A stretch of DNA of 41,020 nt from Comamonadaceae bacterium CD01 (GTDB lineage: Bacteria > Pseudomonadota > Gammaproteobacteria > Burkholderiales > Burkholderiaceae_C): the NCBI GenBank assembly GCA_002894305.1, contig PGEI01000019.1:1-41020 (forward strand), in the 5' to 3' direction. The notes below the pieces were generated by a model. That model ran no database searches. It saw only the letters and a list, made by a program, of their open reading frames with translations, and was not told where the DNA came from. Of this stretch, positions 28,925 to 36,753 are shown in pieces. The position numbers and the translations under genes are program-made. Every line of letters begins with the position of its first letter. Positions within the stretch are counted from its first letter, which is position 1.

Positions 28925-29386
28925 ATGACCCGTCCTTTCAAGGTGCTGGGCATCCAGCAGATCGCCATTGGCGGCACCGACAAGTCGCGCATGAAACGCC
29001 TGTGGGTGGACATGCTGGGCCTGACGCAGACCGGCCAGTTCACCAGCGAGCGCGAGAACGTCGACGAAGACATCCTGGCCATGGGCAGCGGCGTGCACAA
29101 GGTGGAGGTCGACATCATGCAACCGCTGGACATCGACAAAAAACCCGCGGTGCACACCACGCCGCTCAACCACATCGGCCTGTGGATCGACGACCTGCCG
29201 CGCGCGGTTGAATGGCTCACCGCACAGGGCGTGCGCTTTGCTCCGGGCGGCATCCGCGCGGGCGCAGCCGGCTACGACATCTGCTTTCTGCACCCCAAGG
29301 CCAACGATCAGTTCCCGATCGCGGGCGAGGGCGTGCTGATCGAACTGGTACAGGCTCCGCCCGAGGTGATTGCCGCGCTGGGCTGA
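28925..29386 (+). CDS. VOC-superfamily protein, candidate methylmalonyl-CoA epimerase
   Basis: A 153-residue VOC (glyoxalase-like) protein placed directly after pccA (57-base gap), good GGAG before the ATG at 28925. Its second half resembles methylmalonyl-CoA epimerase: [10 protein letters not shown], then ICFLHPK and [12 protein letters not shown], comparable with HHICIEV, IFLHPK and GVLVELEQA of the human enzyme. Metal ligands by this comparison: Glu61, His83 and Glu140 are present, but the first His is replaced by Gln12 (QQIAIGG), and about ten residues are inserted between FLHPK and the last ligand. The pathway position, between carboxylase and mutase, strongly suggests the epimerase role. 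A different VOC activity remains possible because of the changed ligand. Confidence 0.72.
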   Translation: MTRPFKVLGIQQIAIGGTDKSRMKRLWVDMLGLTQTGQFTSERENVDEDILAMGSGVHKVEVDIMQPLDIDKKPAVHTTPLNHIGLWIDDLPRAVEWLTAQGVRFAPGGIRAGAAGYDICFLHPKANDQFPIAGEGVLIELVQAPPEVIAALG

Positions 29387-29404
29387 CCACTGCACCATCC
29401 CACG

Positions 29405-29436
29405 AAAACCCCGGCTGTCTTCAGCCGGGGTTTTTT
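29405..29436 (+). terminator. Terminator of the mcm-pccA-VOC operon
   Basis: AAAACCCCGGCTG-TCTT-CAGCCGGGGTTTT forms a 13-bp stem followed by more T. It lies 18 bases after the VOC gene's stop. A classic strong, possibly bidirectional terminator. Confidence 0.95.
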
Positions 29437-29550
29437 GTTGGCCGCTTGCACTGCGCCATGGGGCGCTGGTCAGGGCAATAGCCCTACTGGTATCGACGCG
29501 GGTAAACGCGACTATCCTGACCGCTGACCGACAGAAACAGAGGCACTGTC

Positions 29551-29943
29551 ATGAGCAAGAAAATCCCCGCGGATCATGTCCGCATCAAGCGCGCATACGA
29601 AGCGCCCGAACCTGGCGATGGTGTGCGCATCCTGATCGACCGCCTGTGGCCGCGCGGCGTCAAGAAAGAGGCTCTGGCACTCGACGACTGGAACAAGGAC
29701 TTGTCTCCCAGCACCGAGCTGCGCCAGTGGTTCGGCCACGACCCGGCGCTCTGGGACGGGTTCCGTACCCGCTATACCCAGGAGTTGCGAACGCACGCTG
29801 CGGCCCTGGCAGCCTTGCAAAACAGGGCGCAGCACGAGGTCATCACGCTGGTGTATTCCGCGCACGATGAGGCGCACAACAACGCGGTGCTGGTGCGCGA
29901 ACTGCTGCTCGATCCGCGCGGGCTGGAGGCGGCGCTGGGCTGA
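29551..29943 (+). CDS. DUF488 family protein
   Basis: A 130-residue protein of the DUF488 (YeaO-like) family. Recognisable points are the opening HVRIKRAYEAPEPGDGVRILIDRLWPRGVKKEAL, the conserved D-R-L-W-P-R-G block being diagnostic, then SPSTELRQWFGHDPALWDGFRTRY, and VITLVYSAHDEAHNNAVLVRELL near the end. No biochemical function is known. It begins after an intergenic stretch with the mcm-operon terminator and therefore has its own promoter. Two carboxymuconolactone decarboxylase-family genes follow in the same direction (60 bases to the first), so the three may form a small stress-related operon; this is a guess. Confidence 0.9.
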   Translation: MSKKIPADHVRIKRAYEAPEPGDGVRILIDRLWPRGVKKEALALDDWNKDLSPSTELRQWFGHDPALWDGFRTRYTQELRTHAAALAALQNRAQHEVITLVYSAHDEAHNNAVLVRELLLDPRGLEAALG

Positions 29944-30003
29944 GCCGAGTGGTCGCATTCAGCGTTCCGTCGAAATGTTTATTACTTTCAGAAAGGGATA
30001 TCA

Positions 30004-30468
30004 ATGGCACAACGCATCAATTACCCGCAGGTCTCGCCGGGTGCATTCAAGGCCATGCTTGGCTTGGAGCAGTATGTGCGCGGCTGCGGCCTGGAGCATT
30101 CGCTGCTGGAGCTGGTCAAGACGCGTGTCTCGCAGATCAACGGCTGCGCCTACTGCCTGGATATGCACACCAAGGACGCGCGTGCTGCCGGCGAGACCGA
30201 GCAGCGCCTGTACGTGCTGCCAGCCTGGCGCGAAACCAGTTTCTACACGCCGCGCGAGCGCGCCGCGCTGGCCTGGGCCGAGGCGGTGACGCAACTGGGG
30301 CCGCACGGCGTGCCCGACGAGGTCTATGACGAGGTACGCCAGCAGTTCGACGAGAAATCGCTGGTCGACCTGACACTGGCGGTGATCGGCATCAACGGCT
30401 GGAACAGGTTTGCCATTCCATTCCGATCCGAGGCAGGTCACTACCAGCCGCCCACCCACAAGGCGTGA
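30004..30468 (+). CDS. Carboxymuconolactone decarboxylase-family protein (AhpD-like)
   Basis: A 154-residue CMD/AhpD-like protein. The active-site motif is LLELVKTRVSQINGCAYCLDMH, with Glu36, Cys48, Cys51 and His55 in the arrangement of alkylhydroperoxidase AhpD. Such proteins are thiol peroxidases or peroxidase adaptors; the name decarboxylase comes from a distant relative. AAAGGGAT precedes the ATG at 30004. The C-terminal part (ALAWAEAVTQL, then FDEKSLVDLTLAVIGINGWNRF) is typical of the longer YfiT-like group. It is followed by a second, shorter member after 19 bases, so the two are cotranscribed and may work on the same oxidant. Confidence 0.92.
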   Translation: MAQRINYPQVSPGAFKAMLGLEQYVRGCGLEHSLLELVKTRVSQINGCAYCLDMHTKDARAAGETEQRLYVLPAWRETSFYTPRERAALAWAEAVTQLGPHGVPDEVYDEVRQQFDEKSLVDLTLAVIGINGWNRFAIPFRSEAGHYQPPTHKA

Positions 30469-30487
30469 CACCACGAGGAGCGTGACC

Positions 30488-30838
30488 ATGGATCACCCGA
30501 TGTTTCCGGCCAGCAGCGCCGACATTGCGCGCAAGCGCCGCGAGCTGGCACCCAAGCAGCTGGAGGCGTTTCGCGCCTTCAGCGCCGCCGTGTTTGCCGA
30601 TGGCGCCTTGCCGATCAAGACCAAGCAGCTGATCGCGGTCGCCGTGGCGCATGTCACACAGTGCCCTTATTGCATTCACGGCCATACCGAGGGTGCGCTG
30701 AAAGCTGGTGCCAGCGAGGCCGAGATCATGGAGGCGATCTGGGTGGCTGCGGAGATGCGCGCCGGCGGCGCCTATGCGCACTCGGCGCTGGCCATTGACA
30801 CCATGGCTGCGCACAAGCCGCCGACGACCAAGGTTTGA
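30488..30838 (+). CDS. Second carboxymuconolactone decarboxylase-family protein (AhpD-like)
   Basis: A 116-residue single-domain CMD protein. It has LPIKTKQLIAVAVAHVTQCPYCIHGH with Cys59, Cys62 and His66, the CxxC...H redox motif of AhpD-like proteins, then GALKAGASEAEIMEAIWVAAEMRAGGAYAHS. The ATG at 30488 follows GAGGAGCGTGACC, a good ribosome site. The frame is open upstream over the previous gene but not homologous there. It sits 19 bases after the longer CMD gene and probably shares its transcript. This compact form resembles the small AhpD-type proteins that reduce peroxides. No electron donor gene is nearby. Confidence 0.92.
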   Translation: MDHPMFPASSADIARKRRELAPKQLEAFRAFSAAVFADGALPIKTKQLIAVAVAHVTQCPYCIHGHTEGALKAGASEAEIMEAIWVAAEMRAGGAYAHSALAIDTMAAHKPPTTKV

Positions 30839-30896
30839 TGGATGTGCCTGCGGGGTAGCGCGGACTGGATGGCGGCAACCGCAGCTGCGGCTGTCT

Positions 30897-31487
30897 TCAA
30901 CGCAGATCAGGCAGCCGCGCGGTCGTCGTGACCATGTCGCCGGCCGCGACGCGGCGTGCGCCGTTGAAGCGGCGTTTCCAGTAGGCCTTGTCCATGTCTT
31001 CCACGCGCACCTTGGCACCGGTGCGCGGCGCGTGGATGAACTTCCCGTCACCCAGGTACACACCCACGTGGCTGAACGCGCGGCGCATGGTGTTGAAGAA
31101 AACCAGATCGCCCGGTTGCAGGTCTTGCTTGTCGATTTTTTCGGTGACGGCTGCCTGATCCTTGGCGCGATGGGGCAGCGACAGGCCTTGCACCTTTTCG
31201 TACAGCACCTTGACCAGGCCGCTGCAATCGAGCCCCGTATCCGCATTTGCACCGCCGCGCCGATAGGGTACGCCGACGAAGCCCATGGCCGTTGCAATCA
31301 CCTCCGACGTGCGGTCGACCACCGTCTCGCTCATCTCCTGCAGTTTGACCGCATGGCCCGCTGCCAGCGCATGATCCGGCGCGGTGAACAGGGTTTGCGT
31401 GGAGTCCATGTCGCCATCAAGCGGGGCTGCGATGGCCTGGGTGCAAAACAGGGCTGTGATACAGAGCAGGCGGCGAAAAGCGGGCAT
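30897..31487 (-). CDS. NlpC/P60-family cell-wall hydrolase
   Basis: A 196-residue exported NlpC/P60 peptidase, probably a peptidoglycan endopeptidase that cuts D-gamma-Glu-diaminopimelate stem bonds. A signal peptide lies at residues 1-21 (MPAFRRLLCITALFCTQAIA-A). The catalytic Cys is Cys88 in TGLDCSGLVKVLY; the His is His140 in FSHVGVYLGDGKF, with His152 in FIHAP as the third polar residue. GVPYRRGGANADTGLDCSG is the usual opening of the domain. The ATG at 31487 gives the signal peptide; the longer open frame upstream has no homology. It is divergent from the isochorismatase-type gene and stands alone. Confidence 0.93.
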   Translation of the reverse strand: MPAFRRLLCITALFCTQAIAAPLDGDMDSTQTLFTAPDHALAAGHAVKLQEMSETVVDRTSEVIATAMGFVGVPYRRGGANADTGLDCSGLVKVLYEKVQGLSLPHRAKDQAAVTEKIDKQDLQPGDLVFFNTMRRAFSHVGVYLGDGKFIHAPRTGAKVRVEDMDKAYWKRRFNGARRVAAGDMVTTTARLPDLR

Positions 31488-31634
31488 AGCACGCGAGGGT
31501 AACACAGCCGGCGTGAATGCCCGCCAAAAACGAGGATTGCGGGGCTTTGACCCAGTGCCCGGCGAGCTGGGCTGTACGCGGCAGCGGGGCTGCGACAATC
31601 TTGGGCCATGGAAATTTTCAAGAAATGAGGCGAT

Positions 31635-32240
31635 ATGTTGCTCGATGCGTCCCAATCCCAACTCGTTCTGGTTGATTACCAGCAACGCCTGATGCCCGTA
31701 ATCCATGAGGGCGACGCGGTGCTGGCCAATGCCCGGCGCCTGGCGCAGCTGGCGCAGCGGCTGCAATTGCCCGTCTGGGGCACCGAGCAAAACCCCTCGC
31801 GCCTGGGTGCCAACGACGCGGTGGTGCGCGAGCTCTGCCAGCGCACGCTGGCAAAAATGCATTTCAGCGCGGTTGAAGAAGGACTGGGCGAGTGGCTGCG
31901 CCCCCCGGCCAAGGCGCCAGCGGGCAATGCACGCAGCCTGCCGCGCCATTTGCAGAAGGGCCGCGCCGAGGCCGTGCAGGAGCGCCCCAGCATCGTGATC
32001 GGCGGCTGCGAAGCCCATGTCTGCCTGCTGCAGACGGCGCTCGATCTGCTGGAAGACGAATTCGAGGTTTGGGTGGTGACCGACGCTTGCGGCTCGCGCA
32101 CCGAGCGCAACCGCGACGCGGCCTTCGACCGGCTGGCCGGCGCCGGCGCCGAGCTGGTGACCACCGAGATGGTTGCCTTCGAGTGGCTGCGCAGCTGCGA
32201 GCATCCGGCATTCAAGGACATGCTGGCACTGGTGAAATGA
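31635..32240 (+). CDS. Isochorismatase-family hydrolase
   Basis: A 201-residue cysteine hydrolase of the isochorismatase superfamily. The catalytic triad is visible: Asp14 in LVLVDYQQRL, Lys74 in TLAKMHFSA, and Cys130 in IGGCEAHVCLLQTALDLL. The family comprises nicotinamidase, N-carbamoyl hydrolases and others; the substrate is not readable. Compared with short members it carries a proline/lysine-rich insert (about residues 88-112). The ATG at 31635 is the start of homology. It is divergent from the NlpC/P60 gene and lies 157 bases upstream of prpE, in a separate unit because the prpE regulatory site lies between. Confidence 0.92.
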   Translation: MLLDASQSQLVLVDYQQRLMPVIHEGDAVLANARRLAQLAQRLQLPVWGTEQNPSRLGANDAVVRELCQRTLAKMHFSAVEEGLGEWLRPPAKAPAGNARSLPRHLQKGRAEAVQERPSIVIGGCEAHVCLLQTALDLLEDEFEVWVVTDACGSRTERNRDAAFDRLAGAGAELVTTEMVAFEWLRSCEHPAFKDMLALVK

Positions 32241-32335
32241 GCCGAAGGCCGGGTTGGCGCCCCGGGCGTGCGCGCCGTATCGTGGTGCGTTGCCTGGCTA
32301 CGGCGTGGGTCATGTCAGCGTCTTGCAAGCCAATT

Positions 32336-32354
32336 CCGTAATTATGAATTTCGG
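32336..32354 (+). promoter_or_regulatory. Imperfect palindrome upstream of prpE, candidate GntR operator
   Basis: CCGTAATT-ATG-AATTTCGG, a dyad with one mismatch, 44 bases before the prpE ATG. The core GTAATTATGAATT matches the reverse complement of the motif in the gntR-mcm promoter (GTAATTATTAATT) at 12 of 13 positions. It is the only other place in the window where I see this AT-rich motif. Confidence 0.6.
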
Positions 32355-32397
32355 CGCTCCGACAGCGGGGCAGCTGCATTTGTGACAGGAGAGAACC

Positions 32398-34299
32398 ATG
32401 GCCGAGTCCGCCGATTACGAATCCTTTTACCGTCGCTCCATCGACCAGCGTGACGACTTCTGGGCCGAGCAGGCGCAGCTGATCGAGTGGCAGACCCCGC
32501 CGCAGCGCATCTGCGACTACGACAACCCGCCGTTTGCCAAGTGGTTCGTCGGCGGCACCACCAACCTGTGCCACAACGCGGTTGATCGCCACCTGCGCGA
32601 GCGCGCCGAACAGAACGCGCTGATCGCGCTCTCCAGCGAGACCGATACCGAGCAGGTCTACAGCTTCGCCCAACTGCACCAGGAGGTACAGCGCATGGCG
32701 GCAGTGCTGCAGGCGCTGGGGGTCAAGCAGGGCGACCGCGTGCTGATCTACATGCCGATGATTGCCGAGGCGGCCTTTGCGATGCTGGCGTGCGCGCGCA
32801 TCGGCGCCATCCATTCGGTGGTGTTCGGCGGGTTTGCTTCTTCGTCGCTGGCCACGCGCATCGAAGACGCCGAGCCTGTGGCCATCGTCAGCGCCGACGC
32901 GGGCTCGCGCGGCGGCAAGGGCGTGCCCTACAAGCCGCTGCTCGACGAAGCGCTGGAGCTGTCCAAGTACAAGCCGGCGGCCGTGCTGATGGTCGACCGC
33001 GGCCTGGCGCCCATGGCGATGCGCGAAGGACGCGACCACGACTGGGCCACGCTGCGCGCGCGCCACATGGACGCGCAAGTGCCTTGCGTGTGGGTGGACT
33101 CCACCCATCCCAGCTACACGCTGTACACCAGCGGCACCACCGGCAAGCCCAAGGGCGTGCAGCGCGACACCGGCGGCTACGCCGTGGCGCTGGCCGCCAG
33201 CATGAAGCACATCTTCCAGGCGCAGGCGGGCCAGACCTACTTCTCGACCAGCGACATCGGCTGGGTCGTGGGTCACAGCTACATCATCTACGGGCCGCTG
33301 CTGGCGGGCATGGCCACCGTGATGTACGAGGGCCTGCCGACCCGCCCCGACGCCGGCGTGTGGTGGAGCATCGTGGCCAAGTACCAGGTCACGCACATGT
33401 TCTCGGCACCGACCGCGGTGCGCGTGCTCAAGAAGCAGGATCCGGCCTACCTGAAAAAATACGACATCAGCTGCCTCAAGACCCTATGGCTGGCCGGCGA
33501 ACCGCTGGACGAGCCGACTGCGCAGTGGATCAGCGATGCGCTGCAAATTCCCATCGTCGACAACTATTGGCAGACCGAGACCGGCTGGCCCATCCTGACG
33601 CTGTGCAACGGCGTGCAGCAGCAGCCCTCGCGCTTTGGCAGTCCGGGCAAGGCCGTCTATGGCTTTGACGTGCGCCTGATCGACGAGAGCACCGGCCAGG
33701 AGCTGACCGAGCCCAACCAGAAGGGCGTGGTCGCCATCGAAGGGCCGCTGCCCCCGGGCTGCCTGCAGACGGTGTGGCGCGATGACGAGCGCTTCGTCGA
33801 CACCTACTGGAAGAGCATTCCGGGGCGTCTCATCTACAGCACCTTTGACTGGGGCATCCGCGACGCCGACGGCTACTACTTCATCCTGGGCCGCACCGAC
33901 GACGTGATCAACGTCGCCGGCCACCGTCTGGGCACGCGCGAGATCGAGGAATGCATTGCCGGCCACAGCAGCGTGGCCGAGGTTGCGGTCGTCGGCGTGG
34001 CCGACGCGGTCAAGGGCCAGGTGGCGATGGCCTTCGCCGTCGTGCGCGACGCCACGGCAGTGCAGGACGAAGCCGGCCGCAAGCAGCTGGAGGCCGAAAT
34101 CATGAAGCGGGTGGACGGCCAGATGGGCGCGGTCGCGCGCCCGGCGCGCATCCACTTCGTCGCGCTGCTGCCCAAGACGCGCAGCGGCAAGCTGCTGCGC
34201 CGCGCGCTGCAGGCCGTGGCCGAGCGGCGCGACCCGGGCGACCTGACCACCATCGAAGATCCGGGCGCGCTGCTGGCCATCAGGGACATGCTGGGCTGA
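32398..34299 (+). CDS. prpE: Propionate--CoA ligase
   Basis: An acyl-CoA synthetase that activates propionate to propionyl-CoA with ATP. The 633 residues match PrpE (about 630). The ATP motif YTSGTTGKPKG is at 243-253. Other motifs include VFGGFASSSLATRIEDAEP and the DIGWVVGHSYIIYGPLL segment of propionyl-type enzymes. The C-terminal lysine for adenylation is Lys598 in TRSGKLLRR, the lysine that Pat-type acyltransferases acylate in the Salmonella enzyme. AGGAGAG lies before the ATG at 32398. It is transcribed alone from a promoter with a candidate GntR site, about 3 kb from the pcc genes whose substrate it makes. A terminator follows. Confidence 0.96.
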   Translation: MAESADYESFYRRSIDQRDDFWAEQAQLIEWQTPPQRICDYDNPPFAKWFVGGTTNLCHNAVDRHLRERAEQNALIALSSETDTEQVYSFAQLHQEVQRMAAVLQALGVKQGDRVLIYMPMIAEAAFAMLACARIGAIHSVVFGGFASSSLATRIEDAEPVAIVSADAGSRGGKGVPYKPLLDEALELSKYKPAAVLMVDRGLAPMAMREGRDHDWATLRARHMDAQVPCVWVDSTHPSYTLYTSGTTGKPKGVQRDTGGYAVALAASMKHIFQAQAGQTYFSTSDIGWVVGHSYIIYGPLLAGMATVMYEGLPTRPDAGVWWSIVAKYQVTHMFSAPTAVRVLKKQDPAYLKKYDISCLKTLWLAGEPLDEPTAQWISDALQIPIVDNYWQTETGWPILTLCNGVQQQPSRFGSPGKAVYGFDVRLIDESTGQELTEPNQKGVVAIEGPLPPGCLQTVWRDDERFVDTYWKSIPGRLIYSTFDWGIRDADGYYFILGRTDDVINVAGHRLGTREIEECIAGHSSVAEVAVVGVADAVKGQVAMAFAVVRDATAVQDEAGRKQLEAEIMKRVDGQMGAVARPARIHFVALLPKTRSGKLLRRALQAVAERRDPGDLTTIEDPGALLAIRDMLG

Positions 34300-34322
34300 G
34301 CGGCTGCAGACTCCGCGGATCG

Positions 34323-34347
34323 GGCCGGCGTTCAGCCGGCCTTTTTT
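34323..34347 (+). terminator. Terminator of prpE overlapping the alkA stop
   Basis: GGCCGGC-GTTCA-GCCGGCC followed by six T. The stem covers the stop codon of alkA, which is read in the other direction (TGA at 34332-34334), so the two convergent genes overlap in their 3' signals. Confidence 0.92.
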
Positions 34348-35237
34348 CCTCGCCGCGGCTGCGCAGGCAGGGCGTGCCAGGCCCGCAGCACCGCATAGGC
34401 GCGCCAGGGGCGCCACGCCTGGGCGCGCTCCAGCGCCGCGCGCGCCGGGGCTTTCTCGCCGCGCAGGCCCAGCGCGTTGTGCAAGGCCACGTCGCCGGCC
34501 ACGAAGGCGTCGCTGCAGCGCAGCGCGCGCATTGCGATGTACTGCGCCGTCCAGTCGCCAATGCCGGGCAGCGCGCGCAGTGCCTGCACCGTGGCCGGCA
34601 TGTCCGCGCCCGGCTGCAGGTCGATCTGTCCCTCTGACACCGCGCGCGCCAGCGCGGTAATGGCCGCCTGCCGCTGGCGCACGATGCCCAGCTGCCCGAG
34701 CGCGTCGCCCGAAGCGTGGGCCAGCACCTCGGGTGAGGGAAACAGGCGGTTCAGCGCGGGCCAGGGCGTTTCCAGCGGCGCGCCAAAGCGCTCTGCCAGC
34801 CGCTGCGCCAGCGTGCGTGCCGCAGCCACCGTGACCTGCTGGCCCAGGATGGCGCGCACCGCCAGCGCAAAGCCCTGCAGCGCGCCCGGCACGCGCAGGC
34901 CGTCGCCGTGCGGAAAGTCGGCATGCAGCACGCGGGCGATGGGCGCCGGATCGGTGTCCAGATCCAGCAGATGGCGCACGCGCCGCACCACCTCGTCGCG
35001 GCAGGGCGCCAGCGCCTCGTCCAGGGTCAGCAGGGCCTGCTGGCGTTCGCCGTCCAGCTGCACCTGCAACCAGCCGCGGTGGCCGCCAGTGCCAGGCAGC
35101 TCCAGCGTGCTGCGGTACAGCGCCTGGCCTTCGGTGCACTGCACCTGCTCGACGCCATCGATCTGGCGCTGGGCCAGAAAGGCCAGCAGGGCCAGGTGGT
35201 CGTAGGGCGATTTCCAGGGCAGGGCGATGAGGGGCAT
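34332..35237 (-). CDS. alkA: DNA-3-methyladenine glycosylase II (AlkA type)
   Basis: A DNA repair glycosylase of 301 residues that removes alkylated bases such as 3-methyladenine. It has an N-terminal AlkA domain (about 1-110) and a helix-hairpin-helix-GPD domain: LPGIGDWTAQYIAMR at 223-237, followed by Asp249 in VAGDVALHNAL, which aligns with the catalytic Asp of AlkA. No Fe-S cysteines are present, as expected for AlkA. No Ada regulatory domain is fused. The ATG at 35237 gives the normal start MPLIALPWKSPY. Convergent with prpE and divergent from the phosphohexomutase gene. Confidence 0.93.
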   Translation of the reverse strand: MPLIALPWKSPYDHLALLAFLAQRQIDGVEQVQCTEGQALYRSTLELPGTGGHRGWLQVQLDGERQQALLTLDEALAPCRDEVVRRVRHLLDLDTDPAPIARVLHADFPHGDGLRVPGALQGFALAVRAILGQQVTVAAARTLAQRLAERFGAPLETPWPALNRLFPSPEVLAHASGDALGQLGIVRQRQAAITALARAVSEGQIDLQPGADMPATVQALRALPGIGDWTAQYIAMRALRCSDAFVAGDVALHNALGLRGEKAPARAALERAQAWRPWRAYAVLRAWHALPAQPRRGKKAG

Positions 35238-35364
35238 GGCGTGCGGCTGTGCAGTGCAGGGCGGGGCAGGGCGGGCAAGCGCCGATTGTGTCGCGCCTTC
35301 CCGCCGCAGCGTGGTCGTGGCGGCTTCTACAATTGCCGTTGATCGAGTTTCACAAGGATATTGC

Positions 35365-36753
35365 GTGCAAGTCACCGCCAGCCTGTTCAAGGCCTACGAC
35401 ATCCGCGGCGTGGTTCCCGCCGCGCTCAATGAGGCATTTGCGCTGGGCCTGGGCCGCGCCTTCGGCATGGCGGCGCGGGCAGCGGGCGAGCGCACGGTGG
35501 CCGTCGGCCGCGACGGCCGCCTGTCGGGGCCGGCGCTGTCGGCTGCGCTGATCCAGGGATTGGTCGACGTAGGCATCGAGGTGATCGACGTGGGTCTGGT
35601 CACCACGCCCATGCTGTACTTTGCCGCCTGCACGCTTGCTACCTCCGGCATCCAGGTCACGGGCAGCCACAACCCCAAGGACTACAACGGCTTCAAGATG
35701 GTGCTGGCCGGCCGCGCCATCTATGGTGACGAGATCCAGCGGCTGCGCAGCGCCATGGAGGGCGATGACTGGCAGCTGCAGGCTGGCGGCAGCGTGCGCG
35801 GCGCCGATATGCTGCCCGCCTACACCGCGCGTATCGTCGGCGACGTGAAGCTGGCGCGGCCGATGAAGATCGTCGTCGACTGCGGCAACGGCGTGGCCGG
35901 CGCGTCGGCGCCGGGCATCTTCCGCGCGCTGGGCTGCGAGGTGGTCGAGCTGTTCTCCGAGGTCGACGGCAACTTTCCCAACCACCACCCCGACCCCAGC
36001 AAGCCCGAGAACCTGCGCGATGTGATGGACGTGCTCGCGCGCACCGACGCCGAGCTTGGCCTGGCCTTCGACGGCGACGGCGACCGCCTGGGCATCGTCA
36101 CCAAGGACGGGCAGAACATCTTCCCTGATCGCCAGATGGTGCTGTTCGCGCGCGACGTGCTCTCGCGCGCGCCGGGCGGCACCATCGTGTTCGACGTCAA
36201 GTGCAGCCAGCGCCTGGCGCCCGAGATTACCGCCGCCGGCGGGCAGCCGATGATGTTCAAAACCGGCCACTCGTTGATCAAGGCCAGGATGAAAGAGGTC
36301 GATTCGCCACTCGGCGGCGAGATGAGCGGCCACATCTTCTTCAAGGAGCGCTGGTACGGCTTTGACGACGGCACCTACGCGGGCTGCCGCCTGCTGGAGA
36401 TTCTGAGCCGCCATGCCGACGCCAGCGCCGTGCTCAACGCACTGCCCACCAGCTGCAGCACGCCCGAGCTGAACGTGGCCTGCGAGGAGGGCGAGCCCCA
36501 CCGCCTGAGCGCGCAGCTGCAGCAGATGGCCGGCGAGGTGTTTGCCGCGCCCGCGCAGGTCAGCACGATCGACGGCCTGCGCGTGGACTGGCCGGACGGC
36601 TTTGGCCTGATTCGCGCCAGCAACACCACGCCGGTGCTGGTGCTGCGCTTTGAGGGCCACAGCCCCGAAGCACTGGAGCGCATCCGCGGGCAGATGCTGG
36701 GGCTGCTCGAACGCGTCAAGCCCGGCGCGCAGCTGGGAGCGGCTGCGCATTGA
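35365..36753 (+). CDS. Phosphomannomutase/phosphoglucomutase
   Basis: An alpha-D-phosphohexomutase of 462 residues that interconverts hexose 1- and 6-phosphates for cell-envelope sugars. All four domain loops are visible: the phosphoserine loop TGSHNPKDYNG (Ser101), the metal loop FDGDGDRLG, the sugar loop GGEMSGHIFF, and the phosphate loop RASNTTPVLVLRF. This is the AlgC/ManB class. The start is GTG at 35365 with AAGGA before it; upstream in-frame sequence has no homology and runs over the alkA start. It overlaps waaA by 4 bases, which fits a lipopolysaccharide function for both. Preference for mannose or glucose cannot be told from sequence. Confidence 0.95.
   Translation: MQVTASLFKAYDIRGVVPAALNEAFALGLGRAFGMAARAAGERTVAVGRDGRLSGPALSAALIQGLVDVGIEVIDVGLVTTPMLYFAACTLATSGIQVTGSHNPKDYNGFKMVLAGRAIYGDEIQRLRSAMEGDDWQLQAGGSVRGADMLPAYTARIVGDVKLARPMKIVVDCGNGVAGASAPGIFRALGCEVVELFSEVDGNFPNHHPDPSKPENLRDVMDVLARTDAELGLAFDGDGDRLGIVTKDGQNIFPDRQMVLFARDVLSRAPGGTIVFDVKCSQRLAPEITAAGGQPMMFKTGHSLIKARMKEVDSPLGGEMSGHIFFKERWYGFDDGTYAGCRLLEILSRHADASAVLNALPTSCSTPELNVACEEGEPHRLSAQLQQMAGEVFAAPAQVSTIDGLRVDWPDGFGLIRASNTTPVLVLRFEGHSPEALERIRGQMLGLLERVKPGAQLGAAAH

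Noticed and set aside
30879-30890. Palindrome CCGCAGCTGCGG between the second CMD gene and the NlpC/P60 gene
   Set aside because: It has no T-tract on either side and is short enough to arise by chance in GC-rich DNA; it could still act as a weak convergent terminator.
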